This document shows, one piece after another, positions 56,318 to 64,000 of a stretch of 64,000 nt of DNA; the first letter of the stretch is position 1; each line of letters begins with the position of its first letter. The notes under the pieces were generated by a model that worked only from the letters and a program-made list of their open reading frames with translations, made no database searches and was not told the DNA's origin. Origin of the DNA: Endozoicomonas sp. OPT23 (GTDB lineage: Bacteria > Pseudomonadota > Gammaproteobacteria > Pseudomonadales > Endozoicomonadaceae); contig NZ_PPFD01000003.1 of the NCBI RefSeq assembly GCF_009653635.1, positions 824,955 to 888,954 on the forward strand, written 5' to 3'. The translations under genes were made by a program, and so were the position numbers.

Positions 56318-56377
56318 AGGTTAAGCGTCCCTGCTGTACCTTGTGTGTTCTTTAACCCAGCGCTCTATATTCTGATT

Positions 56378-57286
56378 CTAGACAGAGATATAACGCAGCT
56401 CTACGCCGTAGTCTTTCAACTGAGACTCAGCCAGTTCTTTCTGGGTAACCTTGGCAGGCTGCTCAACCATAACAGCTTCAACCACATCATCCTGCACTGA
56501 GTTAAGCAGTGAGAGGCGCCAGTTCACCATGGCTGATTCCATAGCCGTAGCTCCCGGATTAAAAGCTGCATTAGAAGCATATCGGCCAGCAACAATTTTT
56601 CCGCTCTTCAGTCTGAAAGCGACACCAGCAGGACTTTTGCACACAGGAGCATGGCAGTTTACGGCTGCCTCAAACGCTGCCTTAACCAAATCATCGTTTG
56701 CATGCTCTTCCGGCAGGGTCAGATCAAACTGCTCGGGAGACATCAGCGCATCGGTCAGGCCAAGGTCTGCAGGACCAAAAGATTTAGGCAGCAGATCTTC
56801 CATGGAATACTGTCTTACCACACCTTCAGAAGCGTGTTGAACAATGACTTCGATAGAATCAGCCGAGTTCAGTTCATTAAGAAACTGACGACAGTGGCCG
56901 CATGGAGCTTCATTCACTACCAAACGAACCAGCCTCTTCTCGCCTTTATGCCAGGCATTCAGAACTGCACATTGCTCGGCATGCAGGGTCACTTTCAATG
57001 GCTGATGAAGAAATTCGATATTAGCGCCAAAATAAAGGTTTCCGGAAACACCTTCAGTGACAACGCCTACGTAAAATTCGGACACCGGAGCTACGCTGAT
57101 CGCAGCAGCAACGGGCAACAGTTTGACCATCAGGTCAGCTGTCGTGGAGAAATCGAGAATGGATTTAAGTTGCGAGACCTGCTCAGCCGTCAGCATACCT
57201 TCCTGACGAGTGATGTCTGCCAGAATGGCAGTGGCTTCAGCGGGAAATGCGGAAATTCTTTCCTGAAAGACGGCTTGTGTCTGCAT
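56378..57286 (-). CDS. cdd: Cytidine deaminase
   Basis: A 302-residue two-domain cytidine deaminase of the E. coli Cdd type, converting cytidine and deoxycytidine to uridines for pyrimidine salvage. The catalytic domain has the zinc ligands and acid in HAEQCAV and PCGHCRQF; the second half is a degenerate domain copy. Divergent from murI. The length matches E. coli Cdd (294) closely. Confidence 0.93.
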   Translation of the reverse strand: MQTQAVFQERISAFPAEATAILADITRQEGMLTAEQVSQLKSILDFSTTADLMVKLLPVAAAISVAPVSEFYVGVVTEGVSGNLYFGANIEFLHQPLKVTLHAEQCAVLNAWHKGEKRLVRLVVNEAPCGHCRQFLNELNSADSIEVIVQHASEGVVRQYSMEDLLPKSFGPADLGLTDALMSPEQFDLTLPEEHANDDLVKAAFEAAVNCHAPVCKSPAGVAFRLKSGKIVAGRYASNAAFNPGATAMESAMVNWRLSLLNSVQDDVVEAVMVEQPAKVTQKELAESQLKDYGVELRYISV

Positions 57287-57530
57287 GGCGAATAACCATT
57301 ACAATAATGTACGGAAAATAACCATACTTTAATCTGTAGCGGTGTCCAGTAAGCAGTTCCGCTTATCAAACATTCGCAAAACGAGACGTACTTAATAAAT
57401 AAACTATCAAACAGGTAAATCGGGCTCTATGTTGCAGCAGTGATTTGCAAAGCCTTGAGAATTGCCTAATCTATGCTATTTGCTGGAATGAAAGTTCCAG
57501 CCTTAACAAAGAGACTTAATAAGAGAGCCA

Positions 57531-58316
57531 ATGCAAAAGCCCATCGTTATTTTTGATTCCGGCATAGGCGGACTGAGTATCTATCAGGAAGTTAAAAAGA
57601 AGCTTCCCGGTCTGCCTATTGTTTACTGTTCGGATAACGAAGGCTTCCCCTATGGTCCACGCCCTGAAGACGAAGTCGTTGACCGTACTCTTCACTGTCT
57701 GGAAAAACTGGCTAATCAATATCAACCTTCGCTGGCTATCATTGCCTGTAACACCGCCAGTACGATTTCATTGCCTAGAGCCAGAAACCTTCTGGATATT
57801 CCGGTTGTTGGTGTTGTTCCTGCCATTAAACCTGCAGGAGTTGCTTCTAAAAATGGTTGCATCGGCCTTTTAGCAACACCGGGGACCGTGAAAAGAAAGT
57901 ACACCGACCAACTGGTTCGAGATTTTGCCAATCATTGTGAAGTAGTCCGAGTCGGCAGTAGCGAACTGGTTCAGCTGTCAGAAGATCACCTTCGAGGAAA
58001 AGCGGTATCACTCAAAGCTATCAAGGATATTATCTCTCCCTTCTTTTCTGGCAAGCAGCAACCAGATTGCATAGTTCTGGGCTGCACTCATTTTCCGCTG
58101 GTGAAAGAATTGCTTGAAGAAGCATCACCCTTACCTGTGAGATGGGTTGATTCAGGGGAGGCTATTGCTCGCAGAGTCGACAGCTTGCTTGAAAGAAAAG
58201 ACATTGAAGATAGAGGGAAATCCGACATTTTCGTGTACAGCGGTGACCAGAATACGGTTGAAGGTCTGGAACCTGCACTAAAAAAACTGGGTTTTAAGGA
58301 AGTGAGGGAACTGTAG
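57531..58316 (+). CDS. murI: Glutamate racemase
   Basis: A 261-residue enzyme that makes D-glutamate for peptidoglycan. The two catalytic cysteines lie in IACNTAST and LGCTHFPL, with IFDSGIGGLSIY at the start and DSGEAIARRV later. Length is near the family norm (about 265-285). Divergent from cdd. Convergent with the TRAP binding-protein gene, with a hairpin between. Confidence 0.96.
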   Translation: MQKPIVIFDSGIGGLSIYQEVKKKLPGLPIVYCSDNEGFPYGPRPEDEVVDRTLHCLEKLANQYQPSLAIIACNTASTISLPRARNLLDIPVVGVVPAIKPAGVASKNGCIGLLATPGTVKRKYTDQLVRDFANHCEVVRVGSSELVQLSEDHLRGKAVSLKAIKDIISPFFSGKQQPDCIVLGCTHFPLVKELLEEASPLPVRWVDSGEAIARRVDSLLERKDIEDRGKSDIFVYSGDQNTVEGLEPALKKLGFKEVREL

Positions 58317-58342
58317 GTTAAATCTTGCAATTCAACCTACAG
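58311..58342. terminator. Hairpin between murI and the TRAP gene
   Basis: CTGTAGGTT and AACCTACAG form a perfect 9-bp stem with a 14-nt loop; neither side has a U-tract. The left arm overlaps the murI stop codon. Confidence 0.5.
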
Positions 58343-58354
58343 CTTGAAGGCTAC

Positions 58355-59467
58355 TTAAAGGTCACGAGCCTTGTAGTAAGCAACTTCTGAAATGTTGTGG
58401 TACTCATTAGACTGCTGACGAAAAGCGTCGTAGGAGTCATAAATACGCTTGGCAACATCACTGTCATTCTGAACTTCAGCAACCACTTCTGCAGAAATCT
58501 CTTTCAGTTGCTTCAGAACATCATCGGGAAGACGCTTCAACTGAACACCGTGTTCATTAACCAGCTGCTTAAGCGCTGAGTTATTGCGAGCGGTGTATTC
58601 ATCAATCATGTCCTGATTCACTGCACGTGCCGCTGTAGAAACAATGGCCTTCAGGTCAGCAGGCAGCTCGTTCCATTTATCCAGATTCATGGTGAATTCC
58701 AGCATAGTGCCTGGCTCGTGCCAACCCGGATAGTAGTAGTACTTGGCCGCTTTATGGAGACCAAAGGCCAAGTCGTTATATGGGCCTACCCACTCTGTAG
58801 CATCAATAGTTCCGGTCTGCAGAGCTGTGAACAGTTCACCGCCAGGAAGATTCACAGGAACGCCGCCAAGACGTTTGAATACCTCACCACCCATACCAGG
58901 AATACGCATCTTCAGACCTTTCAGGTCATCCAGAGAGTTGATTTCCTTGTTGAACCAGCCTGCCATTTGCACACCACTGTTACCACCAGCGAAAGGCTTC
59001 AAGTTGAATGGCTGATAGAGCTCGTCCCAGAGTGCCTGACCGCCGCCGTAATGAATCCAGCTGCTGACTTCCTGAGCATTAAGGCCAAAAGGAACGGTTG
59101 CGAAGAACTGGGAAGGTGCTGTTTTACCTTTCCAGTAATAGGCACCGGAATGGCCCATTTCAGCGGTACCATTAGACACTGCATCAAAGACTTCCAGAGG
59201 TGGCACCAGCTCACCACCGCCGTATACTTTGATCTTCATTCGGCCATTGCTCATTTCATCCACGAGAGACGAAAAGCGTTCAGGCCCCATACCCAGACCA
59301 GGGAAGTTCTTCGGCCATGAGGTGACTAGCTTCCACTCATAGGTTTGCTGCTGTGGTGCAGGAGCAGCTTCAGCGGCAGCTGTTTGCTTTTCAGATTGAT
59401 TACATCCGGACAGAACGACAGCGGCAGCTGCGAGTCCCATCGATGCGAGAAGATTACGGCGTTTCAT
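58355..59467 (-). CDS. TRAP transporter substrate-binding protein (TakP-like)
   Basis: A 370-residue DctP-family binding protein for a tripartite ATP-independent periplasmic transporter. The start MKRRNLLASMGLAAAAVVLSGC has twin arginines and a lipobox (Cys22), so it is likely a Tat-exported lipoprotein. Conserved blocks include WKLVTSWPKNFPGLGMGPERF, MKIKVYGGGELVPPLEVFDAV, and FTALQTGTIDATEWVGPYNDLAFGLHK. TakP-type proteins bind 2-oxo acids. No TRAP membrane genes (dctQ/dctM) are beside it. Confidence 0.88.
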   Translation of the reverse strand: MKRRNLLASMGLAAAAVVLSGCNQSEKQTAAAEAAPAPQQQTYEWKLVTSWPKNFPGLGMGPERFSSLVDEMSNGRMKIKVYGGGELVPPLEVFDAVSNGTAEMGHSGAYYWKGKTAPSQFFATVPFGLNAQEVSSWIHYGGGQALWDELYQPFNLKPFAGGNSGVQMAGWFNKEINSLDDLKGLKMRIPGMGGEVFKRLGGVPVNLPGGELFTALQTGTIDATEWVGPYNDLAFGLHKAAKYYYYPGWHEPGTMLEFTMNLDKWNELPADLKAIVSTAARAVNQDMIDEYTARNNSALKQLVNEHGVQLKRLPDDVLKQLKEISAEVVAEVQNDSDVAKRIYDSYDAFRQQSNEYHNISEVAYYKARDL

Positions 59468-59629
59468 GTCAGCCTGCTCTCTGTTGTTTTATTATTTTTT
59501 GTTGGTACTTCAGACTCTTCGCATGTTAGGTGGTTATACGTACAGGCACAAGACGTCTGGATAGATAATGATGTTGTACCACGGAAATAGTGGGCATAAT
59601 CCCGAAAAAACCAACAGGAAGTTAACGGC

Positions 59630-60793
59630 ATGCCTGCCAACGTATGGACACTCTTTTTTGCACAGGCGCTTGCCATGTGCGCAGCACCTCTCATGGTTTT
59701 TTCAGGCGCTCTGGCCAGTCGGGAAATTGTCGAGTCATCCATTTGGGCCACACTGCCTGTAGCAGCCCTGGTTATTGGTACAGCCTGCTCTGTTTACCCT
59801 GCGTCGTATTTTTCAAAAATTCTGGGCAGAAAAACAGTGTTCATGACAGGCATGTTGATTGGTTGTTGTGCATCACTCCTGGCTATGTTGTCGTTGCAGG
59901 AACAATCATTTTTCGGCTTCGTTCTTTCCAGCACCCTGATGGGTGTCGTCGTTGCTGTTGGCCAGCAGTTTAGGTTTGCTGCCATGGAGTCAGTGTCTCC
60001 AGACATAATGCCAAAAGCGGCAGCAAGGCTGATGGTCGCCGGGCTTATCTCAGCCTGGGTAGGGCCTGAACTGGTCCCAATAGGTCAATCACTGCTGAAC
60101 GACACATTTAGTGGTGCTTTTCTATTGCTAGCCGGGCTTTTTATTCTGTCGTTTATCATCATAGCCAGTGGTTTTCAAAACCCGGCCGAGATAAAAATAT
60201 CAGCCGAACTGATGCCTCTTCACACAAGTAAGCTGCTTCAACGTCAGGGATTCTGGATCGCATCTGCCAGTGCAGCAGTCGGGTTTGGTGTTATGAGCTT
60301 TATCATGACGGCAACGCCCATCAGTATGCACGACATGGATCACTTTTCTCTCACAGACACCAAGTGGGTAATCCAGAGCCATATAACCGCTATGTTCCTG
60401 CCATCACTGTTTTCAGGGTATCTAATCCAAAGACTGGGTCATGCCACGATGATTGTCACAGGCTTGATGATGCTCGGAATCTGCATCATTGTTGGACTGA
60501 TAGATCGGAGCTTTATGCATTACTGGTGGGCTTTACTGATTTTGGGAGTTGCCTGGAACTTTCTCTTTATTGCTGGCACCTCTTTGCTACCCAGTACTTA
60601 TAACCCGGACGAGAAACATCAGGCACAAGGATTGAACGATGTACTGGTGTTCACCACTCAGGCCAGTGGTGCATTATTATCAGGAGTAGTCTTACACTGG
60701 TTAGGCTGGAACGGTTTACTGCTGGTAACCATTCCCGTCATTCTGGCCTTGCTGGCATCTGTGGTTTACTGGAGAAAACAGCAAAGCACGTGA
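59630..60793 (+). CDS. MFS transporter
   Basis: A 387-residue membrane protein with about 12 hydrophobic spans in two halves, typical of the major facilitator superfamily. The loop between helices 2 and 3 has the SKILGRKTVFMTG segment, a variant of the G-x-x-D-R-x-G-R motif. The C-half has SLLPSTYNPDEKHQAQGLNDVLVF. The substrate cannot be read. The start MPANVWTLFFAQALAM follows a GGAAG-like Shine-Dalgarno. Confidence 0.85.
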   Translation: MPANVWTLFFAQALAMCAAPLMVFSGALASREIVESSIWATLPVAALVIGTACSVYPASYFSKILGRKTVFMTGMLIGCCASLLAMLSLQEQSFFGFVLSSTLMGVVVAVGQQFRFAAMESVSPDIMPKAAARLMVAGLISAWVGPELVPIGQSLLNDTFSGAFLLLAGLFILSFIIIASGFQNPAEIKISAELMPLHTSKLLQRQGFWIASASAAVGFGVMSFIMTATPISMHDMDHFSLTDTKWVIQSHITAMFLPSLFSGYLIQRLGHATMIVTGLMMLGICIIVGLIDRSFMHYWWALLILGVAWNFLFIAGTSLLPSTYNPDEKHQAQGLNDVLVFTTQASGALLSGVVLHWLGWNGLLLVTIPVILALLASVVYWRKQQST

Positions 60794-60862
60794 CTGCCGC
60801 TGGAATAAGTGGGAAAGTTTGCACGACAGGATTCGGATTCTTCTGTCGTGCATCGTAGATTT

Positions 60863-63025
60863 TTACAGTGCTGTCAGAGTGGCATAAGCCATCATCAGCC
60901 ACTTGGATCCTTCAGAGTCAAAGTTCACCTGCACACGGGCCTGAGAACCTTCTCCTTCATAATTGAGAACAATCCCTTCACCGAATACATCGTGATGAAC
61001 CCGCTGCCCCAGTGACAAACCATGGTCAGGCTGTCCCAAAGGTTTAGCCACAACCGGGCGAGTAATGCTGCCACCCAGCCGCACTTCCTGCAGAAGCTCT
61101 GAAGGAATTTCCCGAATAAAGCGGGAAGGGCGATTCATTGTGTCATTGCCGTAGAGTCTGCGATTCTCGGCATAGGTGATATAAAGCTTTTCCATGGCAC
61201 GGGTAATGCCTACATAACAAAGACGGCGCTCTTCTTCCAAATTACCTTCTTCCAACGCCATTTTATGAGGGAACAAACCTTCTTCCATACCGCAGAGGAA
61301 TACCAGTTTAAATTCCAGGCCTTTGGCAGAGTGCAGAGTCATCATCTGAACACTGTCGGTAAATTCATCGGCCTGATTATTACCCGCTTCCAGCGCTGCA
61401 TTGGCAAGGAAGGCATCCAGTGTCGACAAAGGAACACTGTTTTCATCCTGCTCAAAGTCGTCTATGTCGAACTCGCCACAGGCATTAACCAGTTCTTCAA
61501 GGTTTTCAACTCTTGCTCTGGCTTTCTCGCCTTTTTCTTTCTGGTGATGTTCGATCAAACCCGATACCGCAATAACATGGTCAGTCAGTTCACCCAGATC
61601 CAGTTCTTCGCCCGACTTGCCAAGAGATTCAATCATCTCGACAAACTCAGCCAGTGATCGTCCAGCCTTACCGCCAATAGCCTTGGCGGCAATCACACTT
61701 TTGATAGCCTGCCAGAGGCTCAACTCTTGAGAACGTGCTGTTTCACGCAGTTTTTCAACCGTCTTCTCACCAATACCACGAGCGGGAATATTGATAACAC
61801 GCTCAATAGAAGTGTCGTCTTCCGGCGAACTCACCAGTCTCAGGTAAGCCAGAGCATTCTTGATTTCTGCCCGTTCGAAGAACCGCTGACCACCATAGAT
61901 TCGATAAGGAATGGATGAGCGCAACATGGCTTCTTCGAGCACACGTGACTGAGCATTGGAGCGATAAAGAATGGCCATATCACTGCGAGCCATTCCCTGA
62001 CTGGCTGCATCACGGATTCGATCAGTAATGAAACGGGCTTCGTCCATCTCGTTAAAGCCAGCATAAACCTGTAGAGGCTCGCCTTCATTGCCTTCAGTCC
62101 AGAGTTCTTTACCCAGACGATCCGGGTTGTTGGCGATGACAGCGTTAGCCGCACGAAGGATATTACTAGTCGAACGGTAATTCTGCTCTAGTCGTATGGT
62201 TTCGGCTTTTGGGAAATCCCTTGAGAACTGTCGAATATTCTCGATACGGGCACCACGCCAGCCATAGATAGACTGGTCATCGTCACCGACTACCATCATC
62301 TTGTCTTCATCACCGGTCAGCATTCGCAACCAGGCGTATTGAATAGCGTTGGTATCTTGAAACTCATCCACCAGCACATAGCGGAAGCGTTCACGGTAGT
62401 GCTTGAGAATATCCGGTTTTTTCAGCCAGAGTTCGTGAGAACGCAGCAGCAATTCCCCAAAATCTACGACACCAACCTGATCACAGTACTGGTGATAAGC
62501 TCGGTAAACGTCCAGCATGGTTCGTTCAAAAGGGTCATAACCGGGATCAATGTAATCCGGACGTAAACCTTCGTCTTTCTTACCGTTGATATACCACTGA
62601 GCCTGACGGGGCGGCCATTTCTGATCGTCCAGATTCATAGCTTTCATCAGTCGTTTAATCACCCGCAACTGATCATCGCTGTCCAGTATCTGGAAGTTCT
62701 CTGGTAAACCAGCATCGGCATGGTGAGCCCGTAAAAGACGGTGAGACAAACCGTGGAAGGTGCCTACCCACATACCTCTGGGAGGAATACCCAACAGCTC
62801 TTCAATACGGGAACGCATCTCTGCTGCAGCTTTGTTGGTAAAGGTTACCGCCATGATAGAGTATGGCGACATAGCCTCTACCTGAACCAGCCAGGCAATT
62901 CGATGAACCAGTACTCTGGTTTTACCACTACCAGCTCCCGCCAGCACCAGCATGGAGCCCGGTGGGTTGGTTACTGCCTGACGCTGGGCATCGTTCAGGG
63001 AGTCGATAATGGGAGTTACGTCCAT
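60863..63025 (-). CDS. uvrD: DNA helicase II UvrD
   Basis: A 720-residue superfamily 1 helicase acting in nucleotide excision and mismatch repair. Start ATG 63025 gives MDVTPIIDSLNDAQRQAV, which matches UvrD starts and the 720-residue E. coli length; a GTG at 63046 would add seven residues. Motif I is LAGAGSGKTRVL, motif II LVDEFQDTN, motif III GDDDQSIYGWRGA, motif IV LEQNYRST, motif V TLHSAKGLEF and motif VI VGITRAMEKL. The C-terminal domain VHHDVFGEGIVL is the RNA-polymerase-binding Tudor-like part. Confidence 0.97.
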   Translation of the reverse strand: MDVTPIIDSLNDAQRQAVTNPPGSMLVLAGAGSGKTRVLVHRIAWLVQVEAMSPYSIMAVTFTNKAAAEMRSRIEELLGIPPRGMWVGTFHGLSHRLLRAHHADAGLPENFQILDSDDQLRVIKRLMKAMNLDDQKWPPRQAQWYINGKKDEGLRPDYIDPGYDPFERTMLDVYRAYHQYCDQVGVVDFGELLLRSHELWLKKPDILKHYRERFRYVLVDEFQDTNAIQYAWLRMLTGDEDKMMVVGDDDQSIYGWRGARIENIRQFSRDFPKAETIRLEQNYRSTSNILRAANAVIANNPDRLGKELWTEGNEGEPLQVYAGFNEMDEARFITDRIRDAASQGMARSDMAILYRSNAQSRVLEEAMLRSSIPYRIYGGQRFFERAEIKNALAYLRLVSSPEDDTSIERVINIPARGIGEKTVEKLRETARSQELSLWQAIKSVIAAKAIGGKAGRSLAEFVEMIESLGKSGEELDLGELTDHVIAVSGLIEHHQKEKGEKARARVENLEELVNACGEFDIDDFEQDENSVPLSTLDAFLANAALEAGNNQADEFTDSVQMMTLHSAKGLEFKLVFLCGMEEGLFPHKMALEEGNLEEERRLCYVGITRAMEKLYITYAENRRLYGNDTMNRPSRFIREIPSELLQEVRLGGSITRPVVAKPLGQPDHGLSLGQRVHHDVFGEGIVLNYEGEGSQARVQVNFDSEGSKWLMMAYATLTAL

Positions 63026-63315
63026 AGCCGGATATGAGGGTTCCACTGGTAGATGTTCGCCACAACGACTTGCATTATGGCTGTGAGTTGCAACATTCAG
63101 CCGTTAAATCACTGAATAAAATCACAGTTTACCTAATTGGTGAACATAGGAGTATTGAAACTGGTATGCAGTCAGTTGATACTGTGCGGCCTTGGGTGAA
63201 AGATGACTCATTCGCTGCAGGACGCAGCCAGTCGAGACACTTAACTTAACATTGCGCACCCAGACCCTGGAATGAATCCTGGTCCTAGCTGCCGAACGCT
63301 GAAGATATTGCATTA

Positions 63316-64000
63316 ATGGGAATCAAACAGCAGGACAAATTCTATACAGACACCCATCTGAATAACATAAGTCTTCCGTCATCTACTGGTAACAGGGGTG
63401 ACAATCACAGCGATGAAAAAAAATTCGCGCACGGCTATCGCCAACTATCACTATTCTCCTCTTCAGCTTTACTGGCACTAGCCATGTTGTTTTTAGGCAG
63501 CCTGAACCCTCTGATTCTTTTGGGTTGGGTTGCCGGCTTTACTCTTTTTGAATGGCTCTCTCCAAAACTGACACTGGAAATATCCAACAAACGACTTCTG
63601 CATAGTTGCGCTCTAGGCCTTTTCACGGGAGCGGCTCCGGTACTAACCCTCTCATTACTCGATGTGCAGCAGCTGTTTATTATTCCGTTAGTTATTACCG
63701 CTCTTTCTGCCTGTGCCAGTCTGCTTCTTGCACCCGATTTTCGTAGTATTGTTGGCTATACGGGTGCCCTCGCCAGCCCTTTTGCTCTGTTTATTGGTCT
63801 GCATTCAGAAGCAATCCCTCTAAGCTGGATTGCAGGCTGGCTGGTTGCTCTCAGTGCCATTGGCTTCGCCAGTAAACTGCGTTCACCTCAAGCCAAGGCA
63901 AACGACCAAAGTAAACAAAATCAACTGGAAGCCGACCTGAAAACAGCTCTGGATAACAACCAGCTGGAAGTGTATTACCAACCCAGATACAGCCTTAAGC
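63316..64000 (+). CDS. Membrane-anchored EAL-domain protein, 5' part
   Basis: A partial gene cut by the window edge, 228 codons seen. After a charged cytoplasmic N-terminus come about six hydrophobic segments (residues about 42-190). A helix follows, then DLKTALDNNQLEVYYQPRYSL, the start of an EAL domain, so the full protein is probably a c-di-GMP phosphodiesterase with a membrane sensor; the catalytic part and any GGDEF domain lie outside. ATG 63316 is the first in-frame start; no strong Shine-Dalgarno is seen. Confidence 0.75.
   Translation, partial: MGIKQQDKFYTDTHLNNISLPSSTGNRGDNHSDEKKFAHGYRQLSLFSSSALLALAMLFLGSLNPLILLGWVAGFTLFEWLSPKLTLEISNKRLLHSCALGLFTGAAPVLTLSLLDVQQLFIIPLVITALSACASLLLAPDFRSIVGYTGALASPFALFIGLHSEAIPLSWIAGWLVALSAIGFASKLRSPQAKANDQSKQNQLEADLKTALDNNQLEVYYQPRYSLK

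Overview
The window looks like chromosomal DNA of a gammaproteobacterium of the Oceanospirillales/Pseudomonadales type. The order gmk, yicC, rph, crc-like, pyrE, slmA, argB, dut, coaBC, radC, rpmB, rpmG and the order trxA, rho, ubiD are both typical of that group. A host-associated marine genus such as Endozoicomonas would fit: moderate GC, a eukaryote-like kinase, large secreted proteins of unknown function and many small dispersed repeats. The genus is inference. I see no prophage, CRISPR array, transposase gene or plasmid genes.

Layout. 1-3.5 kb: rubredoxin, an HU-type nucleoid protein, two tandem tRNA-Leu(CAG), a LysE-family exporter overlapping tail-to-tail with a Ser/Thr kinase, then an intergenic stretch that reads as a CsrB/RsmZ-type regulatory RNA, then tRNA-Thr. 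3.6-7.3 kb: a small possible ribbon-helix-helix protein, an outer-membrane barrel, an AEC transporter, and a divergent amino-acid ABC permease and binding-protein pair. 7.4-11.5 kb: a ugp-type (glycerol-3-phosphate class) ABC operon led by a large nested inverted repeat around its first start codon. 11.5-18.8 kb: secreted unknowns, a nitroreductase, a choice-of-anchor I lipoprotein and aminopeptidase P. 19-32.6 kb: the conserved housekeeping block listed above, with an S8 autotransporter inserted between gmk and yicC. 32.7-41 kb: an unknown hydrophobic protein, the tRNA hydroxylation protein TrhP, a DUF47/PhoU-like protein, an H-NS-like protein, a Na/Pi cotransporter and exopolyphosphatase. 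41-48 kb: trxA, rho, ubiD, an aminoglycoside/choline-type phosphotransferase and parC. 48-64 kb: endonuclease I, a large lipoprotein with an HExxH motif, ubiF, unknowns, cdd, murI, a TRAP binding protein, an MFS transporter, uvrD and the start of a membrane-anchored EAL protein cut by the window edge.

Regulation. Four features stand out. (1) The candidate CsrB-like RNA at about 3073-3330 has 14 GGA triplets on one strand, several in 5-nt hairpin loops, and ends in a strong terminator. (2) The ExoIII-family gene between rph and pyrE is much closer to Pseudomonas Crc than to a nuclease and has lost key catalytic residues. (3) The ugpC start region is folded into nested inverted repeats. (4) A family of roughly 70-95 bp MITE/REP-like elements (six whole or partial copies) sits at gene borders; one acts as a likely terminator behind gmk and one supplies a stop codon.

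Phosphate-related genes recur (ugp operon, DUF47/PhoU-like, Na/Pi cotransporter with PhoU-like tail, ppx), but no Pho box was identified by eye. All calls rest on reading the sequence and on remembered family features; no database search was run.
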